64,000 bases of DNA from Citrifermentans bremense (GCF_014218275.1 NZ_AP023213.1:2148001-2212000); one strand, 5' to 3'; positions 37,101 to 44,664 are shown, counted from the first letter of the stretch. Notes: generated by a model not told the origin, from the letters alone. Numbers and translations are program-made.

Positions 37101-37255
37101 TTGAAAAGGATTCAGTACACGCGCTGATTGATGGAGATATCTCTCTCTGCGATCTCGGCTTAGATAAGCAATTCGTTTCTCAGCTTGACAATCTGGTGCC
37201 TAGAACCCTGCAAACTACTTTATCGAAACAGCAACTACTGGAGGTAGTTTCATAG
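34181..37255 (+). CDS. gmtZ: Large tyrosine-recombinase-like protein, GmtZ-like (second of trio)
   Basis: 1024 residues. The recombinase motifs lie in the middle: Arg in LLLPARTFQVRC (about 440), HTLRVTL (about 640-646), GHATVLMTLYY with the likely Tyr nucleophile (about 664-677). They are followed by a Cys-rich module of the VPA1269/GmtZ type: G-I-C-P-V-S-T-R-R-C-H-E-G and, about 35 residues on, C-V-R-C-R-F-F-I-T-G-P (about 743-790). That module probably binds zinc. Residues 800-1024 form long helices. The protein is far longer than ordinary integrases (300-450). It is co-transcribed with its neighbours and probably forms a complex with the shorter recombinase. Confidence 0.85.
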   Translation: MTSTITQIDDFIAIKSCLTGRTIYVNQKPDRYLISPEFSQEEVRRVVAIWENHVCARKLVHRPPPPLRKAIVALGNENTPLGLSKALDRVLLTEYLHKFSTTSIQQKQNFVIELMLALWSVGAVAWPTHEQVPFTQRNSIQVNNLGFIGPQREWLARVRNYVARGVGDDASNFRFILDTSLSRAGITEIGDITPQTFKLSKDTVRGKLRGPGINAVLQCLREDYKEQRLTWIPDDFGFFKDKMGHLARDDDFNWLLKQAPDMEQWVRLAKEHIATKPANWKKRKSVMNVFLQHIMENEDISRDPSAYFNIYDRPKVLFNAPGNEGRKTMSVLHEFLNETLFKTCTLSTDLDIPVLKPGFAVPIPRQAYRNVNKGETHRETMPMRLIRQAMGILTENDFAWARNVDRHHDSFRSRNPETGNYETVWSPVRTYALMIKLLLPARTFQVRCIDSGEGDTWRYHSDGRWVTNEGPHKPASPKIVQRGIFRKYLRKDGSEGAIFYFNTNKTADIDSMVKGYVMPWEKPDALQIFAAMRDWQERFNPVNGATPWSEIPEMKDMKHEEDLTKLGENFFLFRDPCHRHRPDLPVSDVRIRRMWFKLLEELEVRLARAGEKMPNGEPIKLILSRNNKGGRASSAVFDLHTLRVTLITAMYEEGVPPEYLMKIVGHATVLMTLYYTKINIETLSLRMNEALLERQRKAQIEMAGFLQKASRKELDSFAAYRNPAGLDALYTSTGSGMVVMDHGICPVSTRRCHEGLVFNDPTNGTSRYQPVPGGATNCVRCRFFITGPAFLLGLEAHVNDLSYRLKKRSYAFEKAQDLFDTISDEYAAALDSGEPFHRQRDLEVAETAFEAATAEVDAIALSLQAAYSLTELSIRITSQQSKSDELVLVAAGGLDHVEAVLSESHEFEQVQRICMGATFYDGLNINWQLANLERARFFDRMLRANGLEPRFSLLNDDDALKIANAMGQFLYARIEKDSVHALIDGDISLCDLGLDKQFVSQLDNLVPRTLQTTLSKQQLLEVVS

Positions 37256-37954
37256 GTGACCAAAGTCATACCCACAACCACAGCTCCCGATGTTGTGAAG
37301 GATGCTAGGCAACTTTACCGGCTTTATAGGGATGCGGCTAACCGACCTTCGAAGGTGGACAATCTTGATCGTCTATGGGAGGTCCTTGACTCAATCCGTA
37401 ACGAGGGCGGCAGGGACTACTCCATTGCCGAGATTGGGCGTCGCCTTGAATCCATAGGCGGGCCGAAAACGCAAAGCATGCGTAACGCCCAAGGTGCGTA
37501 CTTCCGCGAGATAATAACGGCTTACGCCAATGCAGTGAACGGCTCAACACGCTACATTGCAGCCAGCAAGTCTAGGGTTGAACAAGCTCTCGACCTAGTT
37601 TCCGATCCTAGCGTTCGCGCTACTCTCCGAATGGCAATTGAGGAAGGACGACGGCTGAAGATTGTTAATGATAACCTGCACGCTGCTTTCAAGAATCTCC
37701 ACGTTGGAGTTTCACTCTCGACAACGTCCGAAGAAGCTGGGATAAAGCAAAATTCTCCTGGCCAGCAACTGCCGCAGAGATTCCGAGCAGCGCTGGCTAA
37801 AGGCATCGATGAAACCCGACTCGCCCAACAGGGACTCGTCGTGGAGGCTGACGGCAGTATTTGCAATGAAGTCGGCGACCGCCTGTTCCCTCCCTCTTTC
37901 GTCACTGCAATTTTGGCTGTGCTGATACCCGGCATTCCCGGGGGGGGCTGTTGA
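37256..37954 (+). CDS. gmtX: GmtX-like accessory protein (third of trio)
   Basis: 232 residues, GTG directly following the TAG stop of the large recombinase gene. The segment R-D-Y-S-I-A-E-I-G-R-R-L-E-S-I-G-G-P-K-T-Q-S-M-R-N (about 55-85) reads like the pattern in GmtX proteins (D-[FY]-S-I-x-x-I-G ... G-G-P-x-x-Q-x-[IM]-R-N), likely a DNA-binding helix-turn-helix. Helical middle and a short hydrophobic C-terminus follow. No catalytic motif is seen. It ends 44 bases before the right terminal inverted repeat, as expected for an end-binding accessory factor; that role is inference. Confidence 0.75.
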   Translation: MTKVIPTTTAPDVVKDARQLYRLYRDAANRPSKVDNLDRLWEVLDSIRNEGGRDYSIAEIGRRLESIGGPKTQSMRNAQGAYFREIITAYANAVNGSTRYIAASKSRVEQALDLVSDPSVRATLRMAIEEGRRLKIVNDNLHAAFKNLHVGVSLSTTSEEAGIKQNSPGQQLPQRFRAALAKGIDETRLAQQGLVVEADGSICNEVGDRLFPPSFVTAILAVLIPGIPGGGC

Positions 37955-37997
37955 CTAACCGAAGTCCCAAAGAGAAGAACACAAAACACAAAAGCCG

Positions 37998-38030
37998 AAG
38001 AGTATATTCCTCCACCGGGTATTTCACATG
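37998..38030 (-). repeat. Right terminal inverted repeat of the island
   Basis: Read on the minus strand it gives CATGT, GAAA, ACCCGGT and ATATACT in the same order as the left end. Its last bases, CACATG, also belong to the restored endonuclease frame (His-Met). Confidence 0.85.
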
Positions 38031-38471
38031 GCACCTGCCGCAGACATGGCGTGGGATGCAGCAGCCATGTCGGAGAGCTTTTACCTCTCGAACATGGTCC
38101 CGCAGGCCGGTGAAGGGATGAATCGCGGCATCTGGGCCGTGCTGGAAAAGAAGGCGCGCCAGTGGGTGGAGAAACGCGGGGAACTGTACATCTACAGCGG
38201 GCCGATCTACCGGGAAGGGGACGTGAAGACCATCGGTCGCAACAAGGTGGCGGTCCCGGACGCTCTATTCAAGGTGGTCCTAGATCCGGCAAGGCATGAG
38301 GCAATTGCGGTGATCATGCCCAACCGGCGGCTCGACACCCGGGACATGCCGAAATACCTGGTCCCGGTGCGCGAAGTGGAAAGGCTTACGGGCCTTGAGT
38401 TCTTCTCCACCCTTCCCCAGGAAGAGCAGGACCGGATCGAGGTGCCCAAACCAGAGGACCTCTGGCAATGA
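38025..38471 (+). pseudogene. DNA/RNA non-specific endonuclease, C-terminal half (split by island)
   Basis: The frame H-M-A-P-A-A-D-M continues the D-R-G-H motif lost at 20968. Downstream are family residues A-M-S-E-S-F-Y-L-S-N-M-V-P-Q and N-R-G-I-W-A-V-L-E, which place the metal-binding Asn and the helix after it. The fragment encodes 147 residues from ATG 38028 and ends at TGA 38469-38471. It has no ribosome-binding site of its own and no signal peptide, so it should not be functional unless the island excises. It converges with the S10 peptidase gene. Confidence 0.92.
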
Positions 38472-38477
38472 AAAAAG

Positions 38478-40022
38478 CTACCTGACGGCAGTACTTCTCC
38501 TCGCCGCGGCGCCAATGAAGTCGGCCGCATCCTTTTTCAGCTGGGCAAGCGATTCCTTTTCCAGGTACATCATGTGCCCCGAGCGGTACCGGCGCACGGT
38601 GATGTTCTTCTTCAACTCTTGCATTATGCCCAGGTGCGCCACTGTGTAGTCGGTGGCGGAATGCGGGGTCGCCATGTCGAACAACCCGGAGGCGATGAAC
38701 ACGCCGAGGTAGGGGTTCTTCGACATGGCGTTACGGAGGTTCTCGCTGGTGTCGGCATAGCTGTTCTTAGCTTCCCAGTCCCAGCGCCCGATGCCTCCGC
38801 CCAGGACGAAGTATTCCTGGTCGCTTTGGTACTTCAGCTCGTCCCGAAGATAGAGGTTCACCGTGGCGGTGAAGGGCGAGCGTATGGTGCTCACCGTCGG
38901 GTCGAAGGGGAACCCCTTGGCGGGTTCCGTGTTCGGGGCGCTGAAGCGGGTATCCATTACGCCGGTGATCTTGCCGTCGCCCCGCAAGAGCTCGGTCGCG
39001 AAGTCCCGGCTTTCGACGCGCAGGTTGCGGTTTTCCACGAAGGCTGCACTGAGCCCTGTGAAGAGGGCGAGCTTTTCCGCCACCGCGCGGCGTGCCACCG
39101 GATCCAGCCGGTCCCCCTGATTGAGCGCCGCCAGGTATTCGGTGGAGGCCCATCTCTCGGCAGCTGACAGCGTCTGTTCCAGGTCCCCTTGCAGCTCGGT
39201 CGGAAGTTTCTTGTGATACCATGCGGTTGCCGTGTAGCTGGGGAGGAATAGGGGGTAGGGCAGGTCGTTTCCGAAGTCGAAGGAGACCGTCTGCAGGTTG
39301 AGGATGGAGGATATCAGCAACACGCCGTTCAAGGCGATGCCGTGCTCCAGAAGGGATTCGGAAAGTGCCGCGCAGCGGAAGCTCCCGTAGCTCTCGCCGG
39401 CCAGGAAAAGGGGGCTGCCCCAACGCTCGGTCTTGCCGAGGTAGAGCCTGATGAACCGGGTCAGGGAGTCGATGTCGCCCTGGACGGCGGTGAATTTTTT
39501 GGCAAGCTCCGGCTTCGCTGCCCGGCTGTAGCCGGTGCCGACGGGGTCGACGAAGACGAGATCTGCCAGGTCGAGCCACCCCTGCTCGTTGTCGATCAGC
39601 CGGAAGGGGGGGGAAGGCATGTTGCCGTCAGGGAGCATCTGCACCCGCCGCGGCCCCATGGCCCCCAGGTGCAGCCACACCGAGGCCGCCCCCGGCCCGC
39701 CGTTGAAAACGAAGAGCAAGGGGCGACCGGGCTCTGGCTTTTCGGCGCTGTAGGAGACGTAGAAGATCTGCGCCTCGGTCTCGCCGGCGTCGTTTAAGAC
39801 CGGGAGTTCACCGGCGGTGGCGAGGTATCTGATCTCCTTGCCGTCGACGCGGGTGGCGTGTTTCGTGGTGACCGTGAAGCCGCGTGTAGTGGAAGGCGGT
39901 ACGGAGCCAGCCTTGTCCCCGCTTTCCACTGTCTTTGCGGCTGCCGTTTCGGCGCAAGGCGCTGTCACAGGGAGCAGGGTTGGCATCGATAAAACGAGGA
40001 ACAGCAGCAAAGATTTAATCAA
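38478..40022 (-). CDS. S10-type serine carboxypeptidase-like protein
   Basis: 514 residues from TTG 40022, chosen because GGGAGGGG lies 5 bases upstream and a signal peptide (I-K-S-L-L-L-F-L-V-L-S-M-P) starts there. The peptidase S10 fold is shown by F-V-F-N-G-G-P-G-A-A-S-V-W-L (oxyanion region), the nucleophile motif G-E-S-Y-G-S-F and late Asp/His segments (G-L-F-D-M-A-T-P and S-G-H-M-M-Y). It should remove C-terminal residues from peptides outside the cytoplasm. The family is better known in eukaryotes, but exported bacterial members occur. The gene is alone between the endonuclease fragment and the DUF3443 pair. Confidence 0.88.
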   Translation of the reverse strand: MIKSLLLFLVLSMPTLLPVTAPCAETAAAKTVESGDKAGSVPPSTTRGFTVTTKHATRVDGKEIRYLATAGELPVLNDAGETEAQIFYVSYSAEKPEPGRPLLFVFNGGPGAASVWLHLGAMGPRRVQMLPDGNMPSPPFRLIDNEQGWLDLADLVFVDPVGTGYSRAAKPELAKKFTAVQGDIDSLTRFIRLYLGKTERWGSPLFLAGESYGSFRCAALSESLLEHGIALNGVLLISSILNLQTVSFDFGNDLPYPLFLPSYTATAWYHKKLPTELQGDLEQTLSAAERWASTEYLAALNQGDRLDPVARRAVAEKLALFTGLSAAFVENRNLRVESRDFATELLRGDGKITGVMDTRFSAPNTEPAKGFPFDPTVSTIRSPFTATVNLYLRDELKYQSDQEYFVLGGGIGRWDWEAKNSYADTSENLRNAMSKNPYLGVFIASGLFDMATPHSATDYTVAHLGIMQELKKNITVRRYRSGHMMYLEKESLAQLKKDAADFIGAAARRSTAVR

Positions 40023-40135
40023 GATATCCCCTCCCGTACGCGGTTCCGGCCCAAAGTCCGCTTCCATTAGATACCGAATTTCGCTCCCATGAATCTACCA
40101 CAGGAACCCTTCTAACGAAAGGATGGCCTCCGACG

Positions 40136-40174
40136 AAACAAAAGCACCTTGCCCCGCTGCAGGCGGCAAGGTGC
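40136..40174 (-). terminator. Terminator of the DUF2844/DUF3443 pair
   Basis: On the minus strand GCACCTTGCC (40165-40174) and its complement (40144-40153) form a 10-bp stem, followed by TTTTGTTTC. It lies 28 bases after the DUF3443 stop codon. Confidence 0.88.
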
Positions 40175-40201
40175 GGGTGGGGCGATGAAGGGATGGTTCG
40201 A

Positions 40202-41668
40202 TCAGTACGCCATGTAGGGGCCGGTGCCGATGGTGGAGTTCTTCTGCTCGATCCCAAAATAGACGCTGCGTCCCAGGAAGAACGGCAAGCCCCAGTCGAA
40301 GCCGAAGGTGGAGGGGCCTCCGATGTCGCGGAAGACGTTGTTGGGGGAACCGGTCAGGGTGAGGAAGTTGGAGATGTTGAACCCCACCGTGTTGGTCGGG
40401 GTGCCGCCTATGCCTACGTTGGTCGCGAACAGGGCGCGGGTGGCGGGCGGGCAGTACCACTCCTGGTTCGGTGACGCACAGACAGGGAGCACCGCGGGGT
40501 CCGCGTTCGGGAAGAACAGGCCGTTGGAGCCGGTATCGAAGAAGCCGATCGTGTTGACGCCGTTGAATATGGTCCTGGTGTCGCCGTTTGCGTCGGTCGG
40601 GAAGACGGCCGGCTGGCTCGGAGTGTTGTTGGAGCGTGTGCCGACGCCGAAGATCACCGAGCCGTCGACGGACGGTGCCCCGACACCTAACGGAACCGAC
40701 GGCAACTGCACGATCAGGCCGTTGTTGTCCACCGGCAGGCGGGCTACCGGGTTCTGCACCTGGTCTGCCAGGGGGACTGTGGTTCCGACGCAGGTGGTGC
40801 CGGTGCAGCGGTAATAGACCCCGTTGTTCGCGCTAACCACGCACCCCGGGCCGCAGTCCTCGGTGAGAACGCCGACGCCCAGGATACCGGAGAAACCTGA
40901 GGAGACCGGCGTTGGGTCGGCATTGGCGCAGGGTAGGGGTAGGGAGCCGAAACTCGAATCGATGACCTGGATCGGGATCGGTATCGGGGGCTCGTTGCCA
41001 AGTTTCACCGCTGCGGTCGCCACCGGCCCCCACAGGGAGCTTCCGTCGGCAAACTGGACGCAGCTGGTCAACGAACCTGCGCCGCTTGCCACGGCAGGAA
41101 GGGCCAGGTTCGAGATCGCCTGCCGGAATACCCGCAATCCGTAGCTCCCGGTGTCGAGCAGCACGTCGTTCACAGTCTGACAGACGGAGAGGTCGGGGTT
41201 GCACACGGTTACGCTAACGCATGGCTTGTTCAGGTAGCTCCCCGCCGAGCATAGCCCGCCGTTGACCGAGACCGCCATCACGTTGGCCGGGGTGCCGGAC
41301 GGGGAGGCGGTAACCGTCGTGGAGCCGGTAAGGCCTCCGAAAGAGGCAGTGATGAGCGAACTTCCCGCTGCGACAGCGGTCACCGTCCCCTTGGCCCCGT
41401 TGGCGTCGCTCACCGTGGCGACAGCAGGGGCGGAGGAGGTCCAGGTGGCCAGAGTGGTAACGTTCTGTGTCGTACCGTTGGAAAAGGTCGCCGTGGCGGT
41501 GAAATGAATGGAAGAGCCGATATCCTGCGAGGAGTTGGCCGGCGTGACGGCAAGTGAAGTCAGTGTCGGAGGCTGCGCCGGAGCGCCGCCGCCTCCACCG
41601 CCGCAGCCGGGCATGATGATGAACGACAGCAAGAGGGTCCAAATCGCCAGTAGGTTAATGGATCTCAT
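40202..41668 (-). CDS. DUF3443 lipoprotein with bacterial Ig-like domain
   Basis: 488 residues. The N-terminus ends in a lipobox-like I-M-P-G-C followed by a Gly run, so it is likely lipid-anchored. Residues 35-120 resemble a Big_2 immunoglobulin-like domain (T-A-T-A-T-F-S-N-G-T-T-Q-N-V-T). Residues about 130-485 are DUF3443 (V-N-D-V-L-L-D-T-G-S-Y-G-L-R-V-F, then F-F-D-T-G-S-N-G-L-F-F). The two D-T-G-S triplets are reminiscent of aspartyl-protease folds, but this activity is not shown for the family. It overlaps the preceding DUF2844 gene by 14 bp, the usual pairing for these two families. Confidence 0.88.
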   Translation of the reverse strand: MRSINLLAIWTLLLSFIIMPGCGGGGGGAPAQPPTLTSLAVTPANSSQDIGSSIHFTATATFSNGTTQNVTTLATWTSSAPAVATVSDANGAKGTVTAVAAGSSLITASFGGLTGSTTVTASPSGTPANVMAVSVNGGLCSAGSYLNKPCVSVTVCNPDLSVCQTVNDVLLDTGSYGLRVFRQAISNLALPAVASGAGSLTSCVQFADGSSLWGPVATAAVKLGNEPPIPIPIQVIDSSFGSLPLPCANADPTPVSSGFSGILGVGVLTEDCGPGCVVSANNGVYYRCTGTTCVGTTVPLADQVQNPVARLPVDNNGLIVQLPSVPLGVGAPSVDGSVIFGVGTRSNNTPSQPAVFPTDANGDTRTIFNGVNTIGFFDTGSNGLFFPNADPAVLPVCASPNQEWYCPPATRALFATNVGIGGTPTNTVGFNISNFLTLTGSPNNVFRDIGGPSTFGFDWGLPFFLGRSVYFGIEQKNSTIGTGPYMAY

Positions 41669-42119
41669 CGAGGTTCACTCCTTGAGGGACCAGTCCCGGC
41701 AGGTAGGCCCTCCCCTGTAGATTTCGCATATGCCCCCAGGTCTCGACCACGACCCTGTTCGCTCTCACCTGCGTCTGCCGGTGCCCCCTTTTGCGCTGTT
41801 GCTTGGAGAGCGCCGTCCGATACTCCTGATCGTAGGAGCCGAGCAACTGGCTGAGATCAGGATGAACCAGCCCGTTCCAAGCGACTGCGAAGACGACCCC
41901 TTCCGGCGTCAGGAACTCCCTGACTGCCGTTGTTTCCGAGGTCATTTCCTGCATTGCGTACCTGTCACGTTGCACCGTTTTGCAGGTAGCCGTGGAAAGG
42001 GCCTTGCTGTCTTTCGCAATGGAGTCGGCCCTTTCTCCCAGTGTTGCCTGCGCCTGCGGCACTGGCAATAGCAGCGCCAGGGCCAGCCCGAATGCTGTGA
42101 TGCCGCGTCTGACTTCCAT
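41655..42119 (-). CDS. DUF2844 exported protein
   Basis: 154 residues from ATG 42119 (GGGGGCGG upstream). A signal peptide (I-T-A-F-G-L-A-L-A-L-L-L-P-V) is cut near AQAT. The mature part has the DUF2844 pattern E-F-L-T-P-E-G-V-V-F-A-V-A-W-N-G and P-D-L-S-Q-L-L-G-S-Y. The family is of unknown function and is usually encoded beside DUF3443, as here, with overlapping genes. Its role is inferred to be linked to the lipoprotein. Confidence 0.85.
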   Translation of the reverse strand: MEVRRGITAFGLALALLLPVPQAQATLGERADSIAKDSKALSTATCKTVQRDRYAMQEMTSETTAVREFLTPEGVVFAVAWNGLVHPDLSQLLGSYDQEYRTALSKQQRKRGHRQTQVRANRVVVETWGHMRNLQGRAYLPGLVPQGVNLDEIH

Positions 42120-42295
42120 TTCCGCCCCCGAGACTGAAACTGGATTTAGCTCCCCGAAAAAAATATTTTCCCATTGTACCATGCAGGATTAAATTTCCTT
42201 TATCCTGCCTGATTTTATGCATGGAGCTTTTGCGGTCGCAGCAGACCGGGGACCTGGCGGGGATCAGTGGGTAACTGGGGGGAGAAAACTGGGGG

Positions 42296-42329
42296 AGAAA
42301 AAAGAACAGGGGCCTTGAGGCCCCTGTTC
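42296..42329 (-). terminator. Intrinsic terminator of the OmpH-like gene
   Basis: On the minus strand GAACAGGGGCC (42319-42329) pairs with GGCCCCTGTTC (42304-42314), loop of four bases, followed by TTTTTTC. It lies 26 bases after the stop codon of the OmpH-like gene. Confidence 0.92.
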
Positions 42330-42354
42330 AGGTGCAGCATATGCTGGAGGGATA

Positions 42355-43041
42355 TTATTTCGCCTGCTTGCTGTCCATGTACTTTATGATCTCCTCGGAG
42401 AGATCCTTCGGCTTCAGTTCTTCGGTCACGTAAAGCACCGCCTTTTCCTCGGCCACAACGGCAAATCCATTGGCCTTGGCGTAAGCGGTAGCTGCCTCCT
42501 TAATCTTGGCGTAAATCTCGGCGGTCAGTTTGTCCTGCATTTTCGACATTTCCAGCTCGCTTGCCCGTATCATCTTCTGGAGATCTTCGACCTTTTTCTG
42601 GAATTCGGAAGCCTTCAGCTGGCGTTCCTTGGGGGACATGGTGGGAAGCTTGGACTCTATGGCGGCTTTATGCTTCTCAAGCTGCTTCTGCTTGGCCTCG
42701 ATCTTTTCGCGCAGCTTGCCGGAGCGCGCGCTCAACTGGGAGGTGGCTGCCTTCCCCTCCGTCGTTTCCGCGGCAACCTTGCTCATGCTGATGAAGCCGA
42801 TCTTGACCTCTTTCCCGGCAGAGACAACTTGGGCAGCTTTCTCGTCTTTGGCTGCAGGCTGCGCGGCGGGGGGCGCCGGGGTTGCGGGAGCGGAAGCCGC
42901 CGCAGGTTCGGCAGGCGTCGCGGGTGCTGCGGCTGCGTCTACCGGCCGGGCAGCTTCCGGTTGGGCATCGGCGGCAAAGCCGTGGCTGGCGATCAGGGAG
43001 GTGAGGGCGGAACCGATGAGCAATGCGGCGAACCTGTTCAT
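42355..43041 (-). CDS. ompH: OmpH/Skp-family periplasmic chaperone-like protein
   Basis: 228 residues. A signal peptide (A-A-L-L-I-G-S-A-L-T-S-L-I-A-S) ends near GFAAD. Residues 25-70 are a Pro/Ala-rich linker. Residues 75-225 are the OmpH/Skp domain: K-I-G-F-I-S-M-S-K-V-A, then a long Lys/Glu-rich coiled coil (K-I-E-A-K-Q-K-Q-L-E-K-H) and the closing E-I-I-K-Y. Skp holds unfolded outer-membrane proteins in the periplasm. The extra Ala/Pro linker is longer than in the enterobacterial protein. The gene stands alone with its own terminator. Confidence 0.85.
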   Translation of the reverse strand: MNRFAALLIGSALTSLIASHGFAADAQPEAARPVDAAAAPATPAEPAAASAPATPAPPAAQPAAKDEKAAQVVSAGKEVKIGFISMSKVAAETTEGKAATSQLSARSGKLREKIEAKQKQLEKHKAAIESKLPTMSPKERQLKASEFQKKVEDLQKMIRASELEMSKMQDKLTAEIYAKIKEAATAYAKANGFAVVAEEKAVLYVTEELKPKDLSEEIIKYMDSKQAK

Positions 43042-43210
43042 GTATGGGTCCTCTTGGTTTTAGTGATGACTGCAGGGGACAGAGCATAGTTCCTTTGTCT
43101 TCATTTGGCAACAAGAAGTGAACTGAAATCAATTTCCCAGTCACAGGGCGATGATTGTTGACTCAATTAATAGCCGCTGTTACCATTCACCCCTCAAGGA
43201 GGAGCATGCT

Positions 43211-43501
43211 ATGTCCGATATAACACAAAAGCTTAAGAGCTCCATAGAAGCTGGTGCCGCCGGAAATGATCTTCTGGCAGAGGCGCTTACTGAGATAACA
43301 GAGCTTAGAAAGAAAAGCGACGCGCTGGAGGAGATCCTGATCGTGCTGGTGCGCACCCAGTTGCCGTTCGATGCCGAGGAAAACAGGGAAGAAGCGATAG
43401 CACATTTCAGCGAGCGTTACCGCAGCCTCATGCGCGAGGCATCGGACCTGCTCGGGCTGAACCTGCGCAGCACCATCACCAGGACCGAGCCGAGGACGTA
43501 G
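43211..43501 (+). CDS. Small conserved-looking helical protein
   Basis: 96 residues from ATG 43211 (AAGGAGGAG upstream). It is predicted all helical with heptad-like L-L-A-E-A-L-T-E-I-T-E-L-R-K-K-S and a C-terminal L-G-L-N-L-R-S-T-I-T. No family is recognised. It starts a run of four same-strand genes leading to a YhaV toxin; the spacing to the next gene is 19 bp. Confidence 0.65.
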   Translation: MSDITQKLKSSIEAGAAGNDLLAEALTEITELRKKSDALEEILIVLVRTQLPFDAEENREEAIAHFSERYRSLMREASDLLGLNLRSTITRTEPRT

Positions 43502-43520
43502 CGGCACTTACGGAGGATGC

Positions 43521-43787
43521 ATGACGGACGACATTCGCGGGTGGATCTTCATAGCTGTTTTCTTCCTGCTCCCGGGGCTGATCGGCGCCTGGATCGCCTG
43601 GTCCAAGGGGCGCAACCCCTTCACCTGGTTCCTGCTCAACTTCGTTTTCCCCCCCACATTGATGGTGACCCTTTTCCAGAAACCCTTGCGGGCGGTCCAC
43701 GGACATTACCGTCAGTGCCCGAAATGCAGGGAGTTCGTCAAGTGGCGTGAAGCGGTGTGTAAGTACTGCCAGACCGAGCTTCTCTGA
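43521..43787 (+). CDS. Small membrane protein with zinc ribbon
   Basis: 88 residues. Two hydrophobic stretches (I-F-I-A-V-F-F-L-L-P-G-L-I and F-T-W-F-L-L-N-F-V-F) are followed by C-P-K-C-R-E-F-V and C-K-Y-C, four cysteines in zinc-ribbon spacing. The zinc end is likely cytoplasmic. The function is unknown. It is 7 bp before the next gene and probably in the same operon. Confidence 0.7.
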   Translation: MTDDIRGWIFIAVFFLLPGLIGAWIAWSKGRNPFTWFLLNFVFPPTLMVTLFQKPLRAVHGHYRQCPKCREFVKWREAVCKYCQTELL

Positions 43788-43794
43788 GTTGGCC

Positions 43795-44664
43795 ATGTTC
43801 TGGAAGAAAAAACCCGATTTCCTGAAGCTTTGGACCGAGCTCTCCCTTTTTACACGCAGGGACGTGACCCAGGGGATCCTGCTTGCCAAGTACAAGAAGG
43901 CCGCCGGCTCCCTGATGAAAAGCGACCCCGTCTCCGCGCACGCGCTATTGGGGCTGGTGGCCTGCCTGGAGCACGACCTCTCCTCCATGCATGCCGAACA
44001 CAAGAAGGCGATCGAGCTTTCCGTGTCGTGCCTGTCCCTTATGTACTACGCCCTGTCCCTGGAAAAGGCCTGCCTATGGAACGAATGCGCGAAGTACACG
44101 CTGCTCGCCCTAGACCTCGCCCCCCAGGACCCTAAGCTTTTGAACGCGGCACTGCGCATTGCACCCCTGACCGGAAGGTTATCGCTTCAGAAAAGGCTTT
44201 TGGCTCAATGGCAGCAAAGCCACGAAGGGGTGCGGCACCCGGACCAGGGGCATTGCGAGATGCTGAACGAAAGCCTCGTCAAGCACGAGCTCCTGGAGCA
44301 GGACCTGAAGCTGGTCATCGCCGCCGTTGGGGACGCCCTCTGCGAGAGTGACGCGATCATCCTGAAGCACCGCTACGAGCTGATTCCCCTGGTAGACTCC
44401 TGCTGTTTCATTCATTACCGCTTCCTGCTGCCGGAGAACCTGGTCGCGACTTACTACGAGGACCTGATATCTGCGAAGCTCGACAGTGTTGCCTGCCACC
44501 CGCGCATCTTCGACGTATTTTCCTTCTCCGTCGAAAACGAGACGATGTACGAACTGTACGACTACATGGACAGGGAACTGGGGGCAAGCGCCGACACCAT
44601 CAAGGTCCCTGACCCCAAGCAGATAGAACTGATCGAGGAACTGGTGGCAGGCGTGGAGGTCTGA
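43795..44664 (+). CDS. TPR-like protein upstream of YhaV toxin
   Basis: 289 residues from ATG 43795. Residues about 25-140 look like two to three TPR-type helical hairpins (A-H-A-L-L-G-L-V-A-C-L-E-H-D, Y-Y-A-L-S-L-E-K-A-C-L-W-N-E-C-A-K-Y). The rest is an acidic alpha/beta region I do not recognise. It ends three bases before the YhaV-family gene, so the two are translationally coupled. It occupies the place of the expected PrlF antitoxin but does not resemble it; it may be an unrelated regulator or a different type of antitoxin. Confidence 0.65.
   Translation: MFWKKKPDFLKLWTELSLFTRRDVTQGILLAKYKKAAGSLMKSDPVSAHALLGLVACLEHDLSSMHAEHKKAIELSVSCLSLMYYALSLEKACLWNECAKYTLLALDLAPQDPKLLNAALRIAPLTGRLSLQKRLLAQWQQSHEGVRHPDQGHCEMLNESLVKHELLEQDLKLVIAAVGDALCESDAIILKHRYELIPLVDSCCFIHYRFLLPENLVATYYEDLISAKLDSVACHPRIFDVFSFSVENETMYELYDYMDRELGASADTIKVPDPKQIELIEELVAGVEV

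Larger units (their letters stand above)
20966..38030 (+). mobile_element. 17-kb recombinase-trio (GMT-like) island inserted in an endonuclease gene
   Basis: The boundaries are defined by the two halves of one endonuclease gene and by imperfect inverted repeats at both ends (20966-20997 and 37998-38030). The exact crossover is uncertain by a few bases; joining at the dinucleotide CA (20966-20967 with 38025-38026) restores the frame D-R-G-H-M-A-P-A-A-D-M. The element is visibly AT-richer than its flanks, especially 21400-24100, 28200-29100 and 32400-32790. It carries three recombinase-operon genes at the right end and defence-like cargo to their left. No tRNA gene, transposase or prophage structural gene is present. 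Confidence 0.9.

Noticed and set aside
20965-38030. ACATG at both junctions as a 5-bp target-site duplication
   Set aside because: Removing one copy puts the endonuclease one base out of frame. Joining at CA restores the motif, so ACATG is more likely part of the terminal repeats than a duplication.
20966-38030. Prophage or integrative conjugative element
   Set aside because: No capsid, tail, lysis, relaxase or type IV secretion genes are present; only the recombinase trio and cargo.
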